Part shown: positions 24,600-33,382 of the stretch, piece after piece
Position numbering within the stretch: position 1 is the first letter of the stretch
Layout: the number at the start of each line of letters is the position of its first letter
Source of the DNA: OMII01 sp947467385
GTDB taxonomy: Bacteria; Bdellovibrionota_C; UBA2361; OMII01
Assembly: GCA_044360075.1 (NCBI GenBank)
Contig: JBIKLA010000008.1
Coordinates: 1-64,000 of the forward strand
Length of the DNA stretch: 64,000 nucleotides
Direction: 5' to 3'
The notes under the pieces: model-generated
Told to the model about the DNA's origin: nothing
The model's database searches: none
Seen by the model: the letters and a program-made list of their open reading frames with translations, nothing else
Made by a program: the position numbers and the translations under genes

Positions 24600-27218
24600 A
24601 TGCGTAGTTCCCTTGGCGTGATAATAAGCTCGGGTCTCATGACTCACCTAAGAAACTGCGGGAGGATGATCGCGCTCCAGTTGTGCGCGCTGATTGCCGC
24701 TAGCGTCTGCATAGTCGCCTGGCCGGCGGATGCTCGCGCCCAGTCGTCATCGACTGGTCGAGGTGCGCCGCTCTTTTCAGGCGACTCTCCGGAGGCCCAA
24801 AGGGAGGCCCAGACAAACCTAAAGAAGGCGCTCCAGCCAGCCACGAAGCCGGCCGAAGGGCTGGACTTCCAGGCCCCATCGATTGAGTTCGATCGCGACA
24901 CCAACCAGGTGACCGGCAAGGGCGGAATCCTCATTGCTGAAGGGGGCGTTCAGGTTCAGGCCGACGAAGGCACGTTCAACATGAAGACCAAAGAGGGGGA
25001 CGTGAGCGGCGACGTTCTTATGACGACCGCGCAGGGAGTGCTCTCAGCCTCATCGGGGCACGTCAATATTCCGGCGGAGACCGGAACGTTCCGGGGCCTC
25101 GACTTCGATATTGAGGAGGGGGGCTTCAACATTTACTCGGAAGAGGGCCGCAAGACGTCAGAGTTTGAGTTTGAGCTTGATGACTCTGCATTGACCTCGT
25201 GCCGCTGTCCCGATGGCGCAAAGCCATGGGAGCTTAAGAGCAGCTCGTGCAGCATCACCCAGGAGGGATACGCGCACGTGTATGACACGACCATGTGGTT
25301 TGAGGGGATGCCGATCTTCTACTCGCCCTATCTTGCTGTTCCGGTCAAGCGCGAGCGCGCATCGGGCCTTCTGCCGCCGCAGTTTGGCTACAGCAACCAG
25401 AACGGGTTCCTCTATCGCGAGCCGATATTCCTTGATTGGGATGACTCTTCAGGCGCGAAGCTGAGCCCGTTCGTGGCAACGAAGTCCCGCGTGGGAGCGG
25501 AGCTCGACGTCGAAAAGCGCTTCTCGAAAAAAAGCGGCCTCGATGCGGGGTTTATCTACTCGAACGAGTCGCTTCGCGGCGACAGCTATCGAGGCCTCGA
25601 CGTCGAGGGACTAGAGGACCCGCACATCGACAAGAACCGCACGGGAGGATTCTACAACCAGCGCTGGAAATCGGACCCGATCAACGGCACCCCCGTGGAG
25701 GTGATCATGGACGGCAAGTACGTCAGCGACGACTTTATGCTGCGTGAAATACCGATTCCGCAGATAGGCACGCAGCAATCGCAGTTCCTCGTTTCAACCG
25801 GACTCGTTCGTGGGCAGGCGTGGTCGTTCTTGAGCTCTGAGGCGCGCGTTGAGTACAACCAGATGCTTCTTCCGCAGGAGGAGGGTACTGCCGCATCGCC
25901 GCAGGAGCTGCAGTTCCAGCGGCTGCCCGAAGTTGCCCTCTCGGCAGGAGAGACCTTTCGCCCATTCGGGGCAAACCCGTATGGCCTTAAAGTTGTCTCA
26001 GAAATGGCCGTGCTTGGGACTCAGTTCTCACGAGAAGAGGGATATGACGGCTCGCGTGTCGACATAAATCCTAAGATAACACTCCCCTTCCATGTTGAGA
26101 ATTACTTCCGGGCGGCAGGCTCGGTGCAGGTGCACCAGACGGAGTACGCGATGAACGACCGCATGCTTGCCCCGGGCTCGACGCCGCTGCCGGACGGCTC
26201 AACGGAGATTGAGGGCAGCATTAGCCGCACCGTGCCGATTTTGAACTACCAAATGAGCACCGGCGCAGAGAAGGTATACTCGCTTGACCGGGATAGTTGG
26301 TTCTCGAAGCTTGTGGGGCTTGGGGCGAGGAACCAGGGCACGGAGCTTGCGCGCGTGAAGCACACGATTGAGCCGAACGTCGGCTACACGTATATCCCTG
26401 GCATCGACCAGAACAACAACCCCCTCTACGATCAGCTCGACAGGTTTCGCGAGCGCAGCCTGGTGTCGTACGGCTTTACGACCCGACTTCTCGGAAAGGT
26501 CCAGGAGCCCCTAGAGCGGGTAAGGGAGGTTGAGGAGCTATCCCCCTCAGCTGAGACACTGCCGATGTATGATCTCTCGGACTCGCTCCTCGATTTCGGC
26601 CGCGGGATGATCGTATCCCCGTTAGCGATGATGGATGCCCGAGAGGGTTCGGTGCGTGAGCTTGCGCAGTTCTCGCTGCGCCAAACGTACGACAATCTCG
26701 TCGCCAGCCAGGATGATGACCCAACGCTCGATCCATTTTCCGACATCAACGCGGCCCTTACCCTGTCGCCTTCATACTACTTCTCGACGGGTTTTGAGAC
26801 GAACTACGACCAGAACTCCGGAGGCTTCGCGAGCCTGTCATACTCGCTCGGGCTGCGCGACGACCGTGATGACGTGCTTCGAGTCCGATACAACTACATA
26901 GAGGACACTGCAGGCGCGAGCGCCGATTCCAGCACGAGCGACGTCACGAGTGTGCAGAATACAAACCAATTCGAGATAAACGCCGAGGCTAAGATCTTCG
27001 AGCAGCTGCGTGCGGGTGGCTACATGCTCTTCGACGCCGAGCAGAACACAATGATGAACAGCCGCGCCCTGCTCCGTTTCGTGAACTCGTGTAAGTGCTG
27101 GTCGGCCGATCTGGGCTACACGCAATCGTATAACCCGCAGAACGAGCAGGTGCTCTTCTCCTTTACTTTTGGCGGCTTAGGGGGTATTTCACAAGGCGGC
27201 GGTCTCTCCCAATACTAG
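24600..27218 (+). CDS. lptD: LPS-assembly outer-membrane protein LptD
   Basis: Outer-membrane beta-barrel that inserts LPS into the outer leaflet with LptE. The 872-residue protein has a signal peptide (ending about 48, ADARAQ), an OstA/LptA-like periplasmic domain (about 90-200, IEFDRDTNQVTGKGGILI) and a large barrel. Cysteine pairs occur after the N-domain (CRC near 201-203, another C near 216) and near the C-terminus (CKC), positions suggestive of LptD inter-domain disulfides. GAGG precedes the ATG at 24600; ATG at 24639 would give a more ordinary signal peptide. The LPS context fits. Confidence 0.88.
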   Translation: MRSSLGVIISSGLMTHLRNCGRMIALQLCALIAASVCIVAWPADARAQSSSTGRGAPLFSGDSPEAQREAQTNLKKALQPATKPAEGLDFQAPSIEFDRDTNQVTGKGGILIAEGGVQVQADEGTFNMKTKEGDVSGDVLMTTAQGVLSASSGHVNIPAETGTFRGLDFDIEEGGFNIYSEEGRKTSEFEFELDDSALTSCRCPDGAKPWELKSSSCSITQEGYAHVYDTTMWFEGMPIFYSPYLAVPVKRERASGLLPPQFGYSNQNGFLYREPIFLDWDDSSGAKLSPFVATKSRVGAELDVEKRFSKKSGLDAGFIYSNESLRGDSYRGLDVEGLEDPHIDKNRTGGFYNQRWKSDPINGTPVEVIMDGKYVSDDFMLREIPIPQIGTQQSQFLVSTGLVRGQAWSFLSSEARVEYNQMLLPQEEGTAASPQELQFQRLPEVALSAGETFRPFGANPYGLKVVSEMAVLGTQFSREEGYDGSRVDINPKITLPFHVENYFRAAGSVQVHQTEYAMNDRMLAPGSTPLPDGSTEIEGSISRTVPILNYQMSTGAEKVYSLDRDSWFSKLVGLGARNQGTELARVKHTIEPNVGYTYIPGIDQNNNPLYDQLDRFRERSLVSYGFTTRLLGKVQEPLERVREVEELSPSAETLPMYDLSDSLLDFGRGMIVSPLAMMDAREGSVRELAQFSLRQTYDNLVASQDDDPTLDPFSDINAALTLSPSYYFSTGFETNYDQNSGGFASLSYSLGLRDDRDDVLRVRYNYIEDTAGASADSSTSDVTSVQNTNQFEINAEAKIFEQLRAGGYMLFDAEQNTMMNSRALLRFVNSCKCWSADLGYTQSYNPQNEQVLFSFTFGGLGGISQGGGLSQY

Positions 27219-27298
27219 GCACGAGAGGAGCTGCCTTGTGCTTGCATAATGCGCGACTCGGTGCTCAAGGGCAGGCGTTTTCGCGCGGAGGTGTGTTC

Positions 27299-28174
27299 GT
27301 GAAGATTCTTCTCTTCGGAGGCAGTGGCCAGCTCGGCTTTGACATCAAGAAGCGGGCGCGTGACCTCGACTTCGAAGTAGTGTCCCCGGTCACGGCAGAA
27401 GTTGATATCACTGAGCGTGAGGCTGTTAAGCGTTTCGTCGCCACGCTCAAGCCGGCGGTTGTCATCAACAGCGCTGCCTATACTGCGGTCGACAAGGCTG
27501 AGCACGAGGCCGACACGGCGATGCTCGTAAACCGTGATGCGGCTGGATTCGTGGCTGAGGCGTGTGCCGCAGCCAAAGCGCGATTGATTCACATCTCTAC
27601 CGACTACGTCTTCGACGGAAGCCTGGGCAGGCCGCTCAAGGAGACAGACCCGACAAACCCCTTGAGCGTGTACGGCCGTTCGAAGCTTGAGGGTGAGCAG
27701 CGGGTACTCGAGGCGCTCGGCGACCGGGCATTGGTGCTACGTACCCAGGCGCTCTATGGCCAGCGGGGAGTGAATTTCGTCCAGTCGATGCTTAAGTTAT
27801 TTCCCGAGCGGCCCGAGCTCCGCATCGTTGACGACCAGTGGGTGTCCCCGACGTGGGCCGGGTGGCTAGCCGAGGCGATCCTCGATTTCGTCCGCATGCC
27901 AGTCGGAGGCATCGTTCACGCGTCGTGCCACGGAACGGTGTCGTGGTTCGATTTCGCCTCGGAGATACAGGAGCTCTCGCGCAGATCTTTCGGGGACAAG
28001 CCCCTTGCGAGGCTTGAGCGCACAACGGCAAAAGAGCTCAATCGGCCGGCCAAACGGCCGACGTACTCGGCCTTCGATACGACGTTAATAAGCTCGCTCT
28101 TGGGCAGGGCTCCTCTCCCGTGGCAGGAGGGCCTCAAACGACACCTCGCCGAGATCGGGGTCATTACGGATTAA
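27299..28174 (+). CDS. rfbD: dTDP-4-dehydrorhamnose reductase
   Basis: NAD(P)H-dependent last step of dTDP-L-rhamnose synthesis. The 291-residue extended SDR protein has the nucleotide loop GGSGQLG (7-13), the INSAAYTAVDKAE block, ISTDYVFDG and the catalytic YGRSK. GTG start at 27299 follows GGAGG by 7 nt; a longer frame from 27236 lacks conservation. rfbA, rfbB and rfbC are not in the window, so the rest of the pathway is elsewhere. Confidence 0.9.
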   Translation: MKILLFGGSGQLGFDIKKRARDLDFEVVSPVTAEVDITEREAVKRFVATLKPAVVINSAAYTAVDKAEHEADTAMLVNRDAAGFVAEACAAAKARLIHISTDYVFDGSLGRPLKETDPTNPLSVYGRSKLEGEQRVLEALGDRALVLRTQALYGQRGVNFVQSMLKLFPERPELRIVDDQWVSPTWAGWLAEAILDFVRMPVGGIVHASCHGTVSWFDFASEIQELSRRSFGDKPLARLERTTAKELNRPAKRPTYSAFDTTLISSLLGRAPLPWQEGLKRHLAEIGVITD

Positions 28175-28188
28175 GGGGGACGGCACTG

Positions 28189-29280
28189 GTGGCAGCGCAG
28201 ACGGACGTGATGGTGATGGTTCTTGCGGGAGGCCAAGGCAGCCGATTTTGGCCCCTAAGCCGAGCTGCTCTTCCGAAGCAGTTTCTCTCGCTGGGAGACA
28301 GCGGTGAGAGCCTTATTCAGGCGACGGTGCGGCGGGTCGTTCCTCTTGTTGGCCAGGCAAACATTCGGATCGTCGCGAACGCCCAGCTTGAGGCACTTAT
28401 ACACAAGCATGTTCCAGGCGCGAAGGTTATCTGTGAGCCGATGGCCAAGAACACGGCGGCTTGCATCGGGCTCGCTGCTGCATCGGCGTTGGCGGAGCAC
28501 CCAGGCAGCGATCCGGTGCTGATTGTGCTCCCGGCGGATCACGCCATCAAGGACGATCAGCGGCTGCGCAGCGCGCTTGACGAGGCAGCGCAGCGTGCGC
28601 GCGAGAGCGATATGCTCGTGACGATAGGAATCCCGCCAACGCATCCGCACACCGGGTACGGGTACATCAAGAAGGGTAAGCCCCTTAATGGCAGGAGTTA
28701 CTCGGTGGAGCGCTTCTTCGAGAAACCAAGCCTGGAGCGGGCCCAAAAATACCTGGAGCAGGGGGGCTATTGCTGGAATTCTGGCATGTTCGCGTGGCGA
28801 GCGAGCGTCATACTTGAGTCTTTCAAGAGCTTCCTCCCACCGATGGCGCAAGGGCTTGCTGAGATACAGGCCATTCTCAAGCAGGGCGCCGACGGGACGC
28901 CCGGAAATGCCCGAATTGCTGAGATTTTTTCGAATTTCGAGGCCATCTCGATTGATTTCGGGGTGTTAGAGCATGCCAAAAACTGCGTGGTGGTGGACGC
29001 CGAGGAGTTCGGCTGGAGCGATGTTGGCTCGTGGGATCAATGGGCCGAGAGCTTCCAGCGTGATGCCGAGGGCAACCTCGTCAAGGGAGACGCGGTCGTG
29101 ATCGATAGCAGAGGCTGTGTTATAAGGTCCGCTAACCGTTTGGTTGCGGCGGTTGGCCTCAATGACGTGATAGTCATTGACGCCGGAGATGCCGTCCTCG
29201 TGGTGTCTCATGAGCATGTTCAAGATGTCCGAAAGGTCGTCGAAGAGCTGAAGCGAAGGGGCCGGGCAGACCTCATCTGA
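28189..29280 (+). CDS. manC: Mannose-1-phosphate guanylyltransferase
   Basis: Makes GDP-mannose from GTP and mannose 1-phosphate. The 363-residue protein has the nucleotidyltransferase signature LAGGQGSRFWPLSR, PKQFL, PADHAI, the substrate loop RFFEKPSLERA and NSGMF. It lacks the C-terminal phosphomannose isomerase domain of bifunctional AlgA/ManC-type enzymes (about 480 aa). GTG start at 28189 is chosen for the AAGGGGGA 8 nt upstream; an ATG at 28207 is possible. Followed by gmd and rmd, which use its product. Confidence 0.9.
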   Translation: MAAQTDVMVMVLAGGQGSRFWPLSRAALPKQFLSLGDSGESLIQATVRRVVPLVGQANIRIVANAQLEALIHKHVPGAKVICEPMAKNTAACIGLAAASALAEHPGSDPVLIVLPADHAIKDDQRLRSALDEAAQRARESDMLVTIGIPPTHPHTGYGYIKKGKPLNGRSYSVERFFEKPSLERAQKYLEQGGYCWNSGMFAWRASVILESFKSFLPPMAQGLAEIQAILKQGADGTPGNARIAEIFSNFEAISIDFGVLEHAKNCVVVDAEEFGWSDVGSWDQWAESFQRDAEGNLVKGDAVVIDSRGCVIRSANRLVAAVGLNDVIVIDAGDAVLVVSHEHVQDVRKVVEELKRRGRADLI

Positions 29281-29333
29281 GGTGAAGCCGCGGGCAGCGT
29301 TTCTCAAATAATAGGAAGGAAAGTAAACTGCGT

Positions 29334-30305
29334 ATGTCACAGAAAGTTGCTCTCATTACCGGCATCACGGGTCAGGATGGTTCGTATTTGGCGGAGTTCC
29401 TGCTCCAGAAGGGCTACAAGGTGTACGGCATGGTGCGCCGCGCTTCCGTCGACAAGTACGAGCGAATTGCGCACATAATGGACAAGGTGCAGCTGCTTCA
29501 GGGAGACCTCCTCGACCAGTACTCGCTTATATCAGTGCTGAAGCAGTCCGAGGCGACTGAGGTGTACAACCTCGCGGCGCAGAGCTTCGTTCCGACGAGC
29601 TGGGCGCAGCCCGTCCTGACTTCCGAGTTTACCGCGATTGGTGTCACCCGGATGCTTGAGTCGATTCGGCTCGTGAACCCGAAGATACGCTTTTATCAGG
29701 CATCAAGTTCCGAGATGTACGGCCAGGTTCGCGAGACTCCGCAGACCGAGCTCACCCCGTTTTACCCGCGCTCTCCATACGGAGTTGCGAAGGTGTACGG
29801 CCACTACATCACGGTCAACTATCGCGAAAGCTACGACCTCTTTGCTGTGTCAGGGATATTGTTCAATCACGAGTCCCCGAGGCGCGGGCTTGAGTTTGTC
29901 ACCCGCAAGGTCACGGACGCGGTCGCCCGCATAAAGCTTGGGCTGTCGAACGAGCTTCGGCTTGGAAATCTCGACGCCCGCCGTGACTGGGGATTCGCCG
30001 GAGACTATGTTCAGGCGATGTGGCTCATGCTGCAGCAGGATACGCCGGACGATTACGTCATCGCCACGGGCGAGACTCACACGGTGCAGGAGCTGGTTGA
30101 GGTTGCGTTTGAGCGAGCGGGGATTGACTGGAAGAAGCACGTCAAGATTGACAAGGCGTTCATGCGCCCAGCTGAGGTGGATCTCCTTATCGGAGACCCG
30201 TCTAAGGCCAAGCGCCAGCTCGGCTGGGAGCCCAAGTTGACCTTCCAGCAGATGATTCACATGATGGTGGACGCCGACATCGAGCGTCTTTCGAGCAACA
30301 GCTAA
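29334..30305 (+). CDS. gmd: GDP-mannose 4,6-dehydratase
   Basis: NADP-dependent conversion of GDP-D-mannose to GDP-4-dehydro-6-deoxy-D-mannose. The 323-residue SDR protein has TGITGQDGSYLAEFLL at 9-24, the YNLAAQSFVPTSW block, SSSEMYGQV, and catalytic Tyr/Lys in YPRSPYGVAKVYG, all Gmd hallmarks. GGAAGG precedes the ATG. 53 bp after manC and 13 bp before rmd. Confidence 0.95.
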   Translation: MSQKVALITGITGQDGSYLAEFLLQKGYKVYGMVRRASVDKYERIAHIMDKVQLLQGDLLDQYSLISVLKQSEATEVYNLAAQSFVPTSWAQPVLTSEFTAIGVTRMLESIRLVNPKIRFYQASSSEMYGQVRETPQTELTPFYPRSPYGVAKVYGHYITVNYRESYDLFAVSGILFNHESPRRGLEFVTRKVTDAVARIKLGLSNELRLGNLDARRDWGFAGDYVQAMWLMLQQDTPDDYVIATGETHTVQELVEVAFERAGIDWKKHVKIDKAFMRPAEVDLLIGDPSKAKRQLGWEPKLTFQQMIHMMVDADIERLSSNS

Positions 30306-30318
30306 CCGCACGGCCCCC

Positions 30319-31263
30319 ATGCGAGCGCTGGTAATCGGAGCAGCCGGCTTTGTCGGCAACTACCTCGTCAGGCACCTTCTTGAGCAGGGAGATGAGGTTT
30401 TTGCCGGCACGCTCAAGGAGCCGGTTGCGCTCCTTACGGACACGACGCTCAGCGTCGACATCACCGACTCGGCTTCGGTGGCAGAGCTCATGCACCGTGC
30501 GCGGCCAGATGTTGTGTACCACCTGGCCGGCATATCGTTTGTGCCAGAGGCCGAGAGCGATTTCGATAAGACACTCCGGGTCAACGTGGCAGGGACAGCG
30601 AACGTGCTGCGGCAGGCCCACCTCTTCTCAAAAAGCACTTCGGTGCTCTTCGTAAGCTCGGCGGAAGTGTATGGGCATATTTCTCCGACAGACCTGCCGA
30701 TTAGGGAAACAACGCCGACGCGCCCAGCCAACAACTACAGCTTGAGCAAGCGCATGGCCGAGCTCGTTGCTGAACGCTATGTGAGTCAGGGGGCGCTTCG
30801 GTGCACGGTGGTGCGCCCGTTCAACCACATCGGCCCGGGGCAGGACTCGCGCTTCGTCGCAAGCAACTTCGCTATGCAGCTCGCGCGCATCGCGCACGGC
30901 AAGGCACCACCAACGCTTAAGGTCGGAAACCTTGAGGCCCGCCGCGATTTCTCTGACGTTCGCGACATCGTGCGCGCCTACCGGTTTCTCGCGCAGCAGG
31001 GCAGTGGCGTCTTCAATCTTGGTTCTGGAGTGCCGCGCTCGATCCAATCCCTTCTCGATACCCTGATTAAGGTCTCGGGCCTGGCCGTGAAAGTTGAGCA
31101 GGATCCAGCCCGAATGCGTGGGCCAGAGGTGCCTGAACTCTACGCCAGCTATGAGAAGGCGCACGCGGCAGCAGGCTGGAAGCCGGTTATTACGATTGAG
31201 CAGTCTCTGGCCGACATCTACGGCTATTGGCACGAGCGTGTTCGCGCTGAAGTCGCCGCATAA
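30319..31263 (+). CDS. rmd: GDP-6-deoxy-D-mannose reductase (GDP-D-rhamnose synthesis)
   Basis: Reduces the Gmd product, most likely to GDP-D-rhamnose. The 314-residue extended SDR protein has GAAGFVGNYL (8-17), YHLAGISFVPEAE, SSAEVYG, catalytic NNYSLSKRMAEL and VVRPFNHIGPGQ, the last typical of Rmd. Fucose synthase (Fcl) is the alternative but lacks this signature. It ends the manC-gmd-rmd cluster that would supply D-rhamnose for an O-polysaccharide or glycoprotein; glycosyltransferases for it are not in view. Confidence 0.85.
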   Translation: MRALVIGAAGFVGNYLVRHLLEQGDEVFAGTLKEPVALLTDTTLSVDITDSASVAELMHRARPDVVYHLAGISFVPEAESDFDKTLRVNVAGTANVLRQAHLFSKSTSVLFVSSAEVYGHISPTDLPIRETTPTRPANNYSLSKRMAELVAERYVSQGALRCTVVRPFNHIGPGQDSRFVASNFAMQLARIAHGKAPPTLKVGNLEARRDFSDVRDIVRAYRFLAQQGSGVFNLGSGVPRSIQSLLDTLIKVSGLAVKVEQDPARMRGPEVPELYASYEKAHAAAGWKPVITIEQSLADIYGYWHERVRAEVAA

Positions 31264-31326
31264 AAAAGGCTTTTCAGGGCACAAAAGAGTCTCTCCCTAG
31301 TGATCTAAGGGGGTTGCGACCACAAA

Positions 31327-31347
31327 GGCGCTTAGCCCCAAAGCGCC
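31327..31347. repeat. Perfect 7-bp inverted repeat upstream of the response regulator
   Basis: GGCGCTT (31327-31333) and AAGCGCC (31341-31347) around a 7-nt loop, in the 165-bp gap between rmd and the response regulator. No T-run follows on the plus strand, so a hairpin or operator is possible; function unknown. Confidence 0.45.
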
Positions 31348-31428
31348 GCTATCCGGGCCGCAGGCATCCTATTCCGAGTGATCCCCGTGCCGAGCGGGGG
31401 GAGGTTAGTTCGGTTTTACAAGGGATGC

Positions 31429-32835
31429 ATGGAAGAGCAGAGGCGCAAAATCCTTATTGTCGACGACGAGCCCTCGATTCGGAACTCCCTTAAGCTGATT
31501 TTGCAGTCCCAGTTCGAGGTCTCAACGGCCCGGGACGGGGAGGAGGCTATCGGGCTAGCAGAGCGAGATCGTCCCGACATCGTCCTGCTCGACATGACGC
31601 TCCCAAAAATGGACGGCCTGGAGGTCATGAAGCGCCTCAAGGAGCGCGCCGCGGGCGTTCCGGTCATCATGCTGACGGCTGCCTCTTCGGTGCGGACCGC
31701 GGTTCATGCGATCAAGAGCGGCGCGGATGATTTCGTTGACAAGCCTTTTGATATTCCTGAGCTGCAGCGGGTCATCGCTTCCCTCCTCGACAAGCAGGGT
31801 GGTGCGGGGCCTGAGACAGGCCCGAAGTCGCGAGCGGGAGACTTCGGCTGTCTCGTCGGTAAGTCTCCGCCGATGCGGGAGGTGTTCCAGATGATCGAGC
31901 AGATCGCGGGGCGAGAGACGACGGTGCTTATTACCGGCGAGTCAGGCACCGGAAAGGAGCTTGTCGCAATGGAGCTCCACAACCGGAGCTCCCGGCGGCA
32001 TGGGCCATTCGTCGCCCTCAACTGCGCAGCGTTTCCGGAGAGCCTGATTGAGTCAGAGCTCTTTGGCCATGAGAAAGGGGCATTCACGCACGCAGTGGAG
32101 CGAAGGCTTGGGCAGTTTGAGGTTGCTGATGGTGGCACGCTCTTCCTCGATGAGATCGGGGAGCTCTCGCTCGCCGTGCAGGTCAAGCTCCTCCGATTTT
32201 TGCAGGAGCAGGAATTCTACCGGGTTGGTCGGTCGAAGCCGACCAGGGTTAATGTGAGGGTCATCACGGCCACCAACAGGAACTTGGAGGAGATGGTGAA
32301 GGCCAAGGCTTTTCGCCAGGACCTCTTCTACCGCATCAATGTGATCAATATCGGGCTGCCGCCCCTTCGTGACCGTGGGGATGACATCCTTGAGCTGGCC
32401 AATTTCTTTGTCCGTTCGCTGAAGAGTCGCTACGTCGGCCGGGAGCTCAGCTTTTCGGGGGGCGTTCAGCAGCGCCTAAAGGAATACGGATGGCCCGGAA
32501 ATGTTCGAGAGCTGGAGAATGTGGTGGAGAGCATGCTCGCGCTGTCCCCATCTGACGTTGTTGAGCTTGAGAACCTGCCCAGCCGGATGCGCGAGCGGGA
32601 ATCTTCAGCACCAGCGGGATCCCAGGGCGTGAACACGGGTCTCGCGTACGAGGAGGCAGAGCGACTGTTTGAGACCGAAATCATCCTGCGCGCGCTCACC
32701 AAGGCTAACTTTGTCCAGACGCGCGCCGCCCAGCTGCTTGGCATAAGCCGCCGCATGCTCAAGTACAAGATGGACAAGCTCAACATCGGCGACAAAGGCG
32801 AGGTACTTGGTCCTGGCTCGAAGCACGAGAACTAG
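31429..32835 (+). CDS. NtrC-family response regulator (receiver, AAA+, Fis-type HTH)
   Basis: A 468-residue regulator. The receiver (about 8-125) has the acidic pair VDDE and phosphoacceptor D55 (VLLDMTLP). The AAA+ domain (about 145-380) has Walker A GESGTGKE (170-177), Walker B GGTLFLDEIGELS, and the sigma-54 contact loop read as GAFTHA (217-222) where GAFTGA is canonical. The C-terminus carries a Fis-type HTH (TRAAQLLGISRRMLKYKMDKL). Start ATG at 31429 with AAGGGA. No kinase gene is adjacent; the NtrY-like kinase at 51.5 kb is a candidate partner. Confidence 0.92.
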   Translation: MEEQRRKILIVDDEPSIRNSLKLILQSQFEVSTARDGEEAIGLAERDRPDIVLLDMTLPKMDGLEVMKRLKERAAGVPVIMLTAASSVRTAVHAIKSGADDFVDKPFDIPELQRVIASLLDKQGGAGPETGPKSRAGDFGCLVGKSPPMREVFQMIEQIAGRETTVLITGESGTGKELVAMELHNRSSRRHGPFVALNCAAFPESLIESELFGHEKGAFTHAVERRLGQFEVADGGTLFLDEIGELSLAVQVKLLRFLQEQEFYRVGRSKPTRVNVRVITATNRNLEEMVKAKAFRQDLFYRINVINIGLPPLRDRGDDILELANFFVRSLKSRYVGRELSFSGGVQQRLKEYGWPGNVRELENVVESMLALSPSDVVELENLPSRMRERESSAPAGSQGVNTGLAYEEAERLFETEIILRALTKANFVQTRAAQLLGISRRMLKYKMDKLNIGDKGEVLGPGSKHEN

Positions 32836-32865
32836 GGCATTTGGCACCTCGCGGAGTGCACATGG

Positions 32866-33162
32866 CTATTTCTTGAAGAGGGCATCGAGCGCATCGAGCG
32901 CTTTTTGCTTGTCGTCCCGCTGCCCCGCTGCCGACATCCTCGGTCGAAAATAGTCGCAGATGTTTGAGGTGTCCTTCTTCTTTACCCACTCAGCCGCGGT
33001 CTCCCTGCATTCGTGGTGCGAGGCCTCGTCGTAAAACTCGCAATTGCGGCACACGTGGAGGTCCGAATGGCAGTGCGGGCACGTCTCCCGAAAACCAATC
33101 GGGCCGACCGCGGGGGACGGCACTTCGACCGGCTTTCTGCAGTGGAAGCATTCAAGTGGCAT
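32866..33162 (-). CDS. Small cysteine/histidine-rich zinc-ribbon-like protein
   Basis: A 98-residue protein with metal-ligand-type pairs: CFHC, CPHCHSDLHVCRNC, then HHEC and CDYF. The block CPHCHSDLHVCRNCEFYDE followed by CRE and NICDYFRP recurs in short uncharacterised proteobacterial proteins as I recall them; function unknown. Start ATG at 33162 (MPLECFHC); a GTG at 33180 would add six residues. Convergent with the response regulator gene, 30 bp apart. Confidence 0.7.
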   Translation of the reverse strand: MPLECFHCRKPVEVPSPAVGPIGFRETCPHCHSDLHVCRNCEFYDEASHHECRETAAEWVKKKDTSNICDYFRPRMSAAGQRDDKQKALDALDALFKK

Positions 33163-33216
33163 GCCGACGGTGTATCGCACCCCACGGGCGTTAAGGACAC
33201 AGAAAAATGGCGACCG

Positions 33217-33230
33217 GACCGCGCGCGGTC
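33217..33230. repeat. 14-bp perfect palindrome GACCGCGCGCGGTC
   Basis: A perfect dyad in the divergent 220-bp region between the zinc-ribbon gene and the BrkB-like gene. It could be an operator; the low-complexity GC core makes chance plausible. Confidence 0.35.
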
Positions 33231-33347
33231 GTGTTTGTAGAACGATGGTATGCGACTACCGTTCCGCATCTGCCTAGTTTTTCGGGCTATTCACGGCGTC
33301 GACGTGCATCCTATGGAGGTCGGAATCGGGAACCGGATTTGGCTGTA

Positions 33348-33376
33348 TTGAGCTTTCAGGCAGTTAGCCCCATTAT
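33348..33376 (+). promoter_or_regulatory. Promoter of the BrkB-like gene, leaderless spacing, palindrome across the -10
   Basis: TTGAGC (33348-33353), 17 bp, CATTAT (33371-33376), ATG at 33383 seven bases on. The -10 box lies inside the 15-bp inverted repeat GCCCCATTATGGGGC (33367-33381), well placed for a repressor or activator site. Confidence 0.5.
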
Positions 33377-33382
33377 GGGGCG

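Noticed and set aside
32841..32866. Sigma-54-like TTGGCAC ... TGCA element after the response regulator
   Set aside because: The GG to GC distance is 13, not 10, and no gene begins downstream on that strand.
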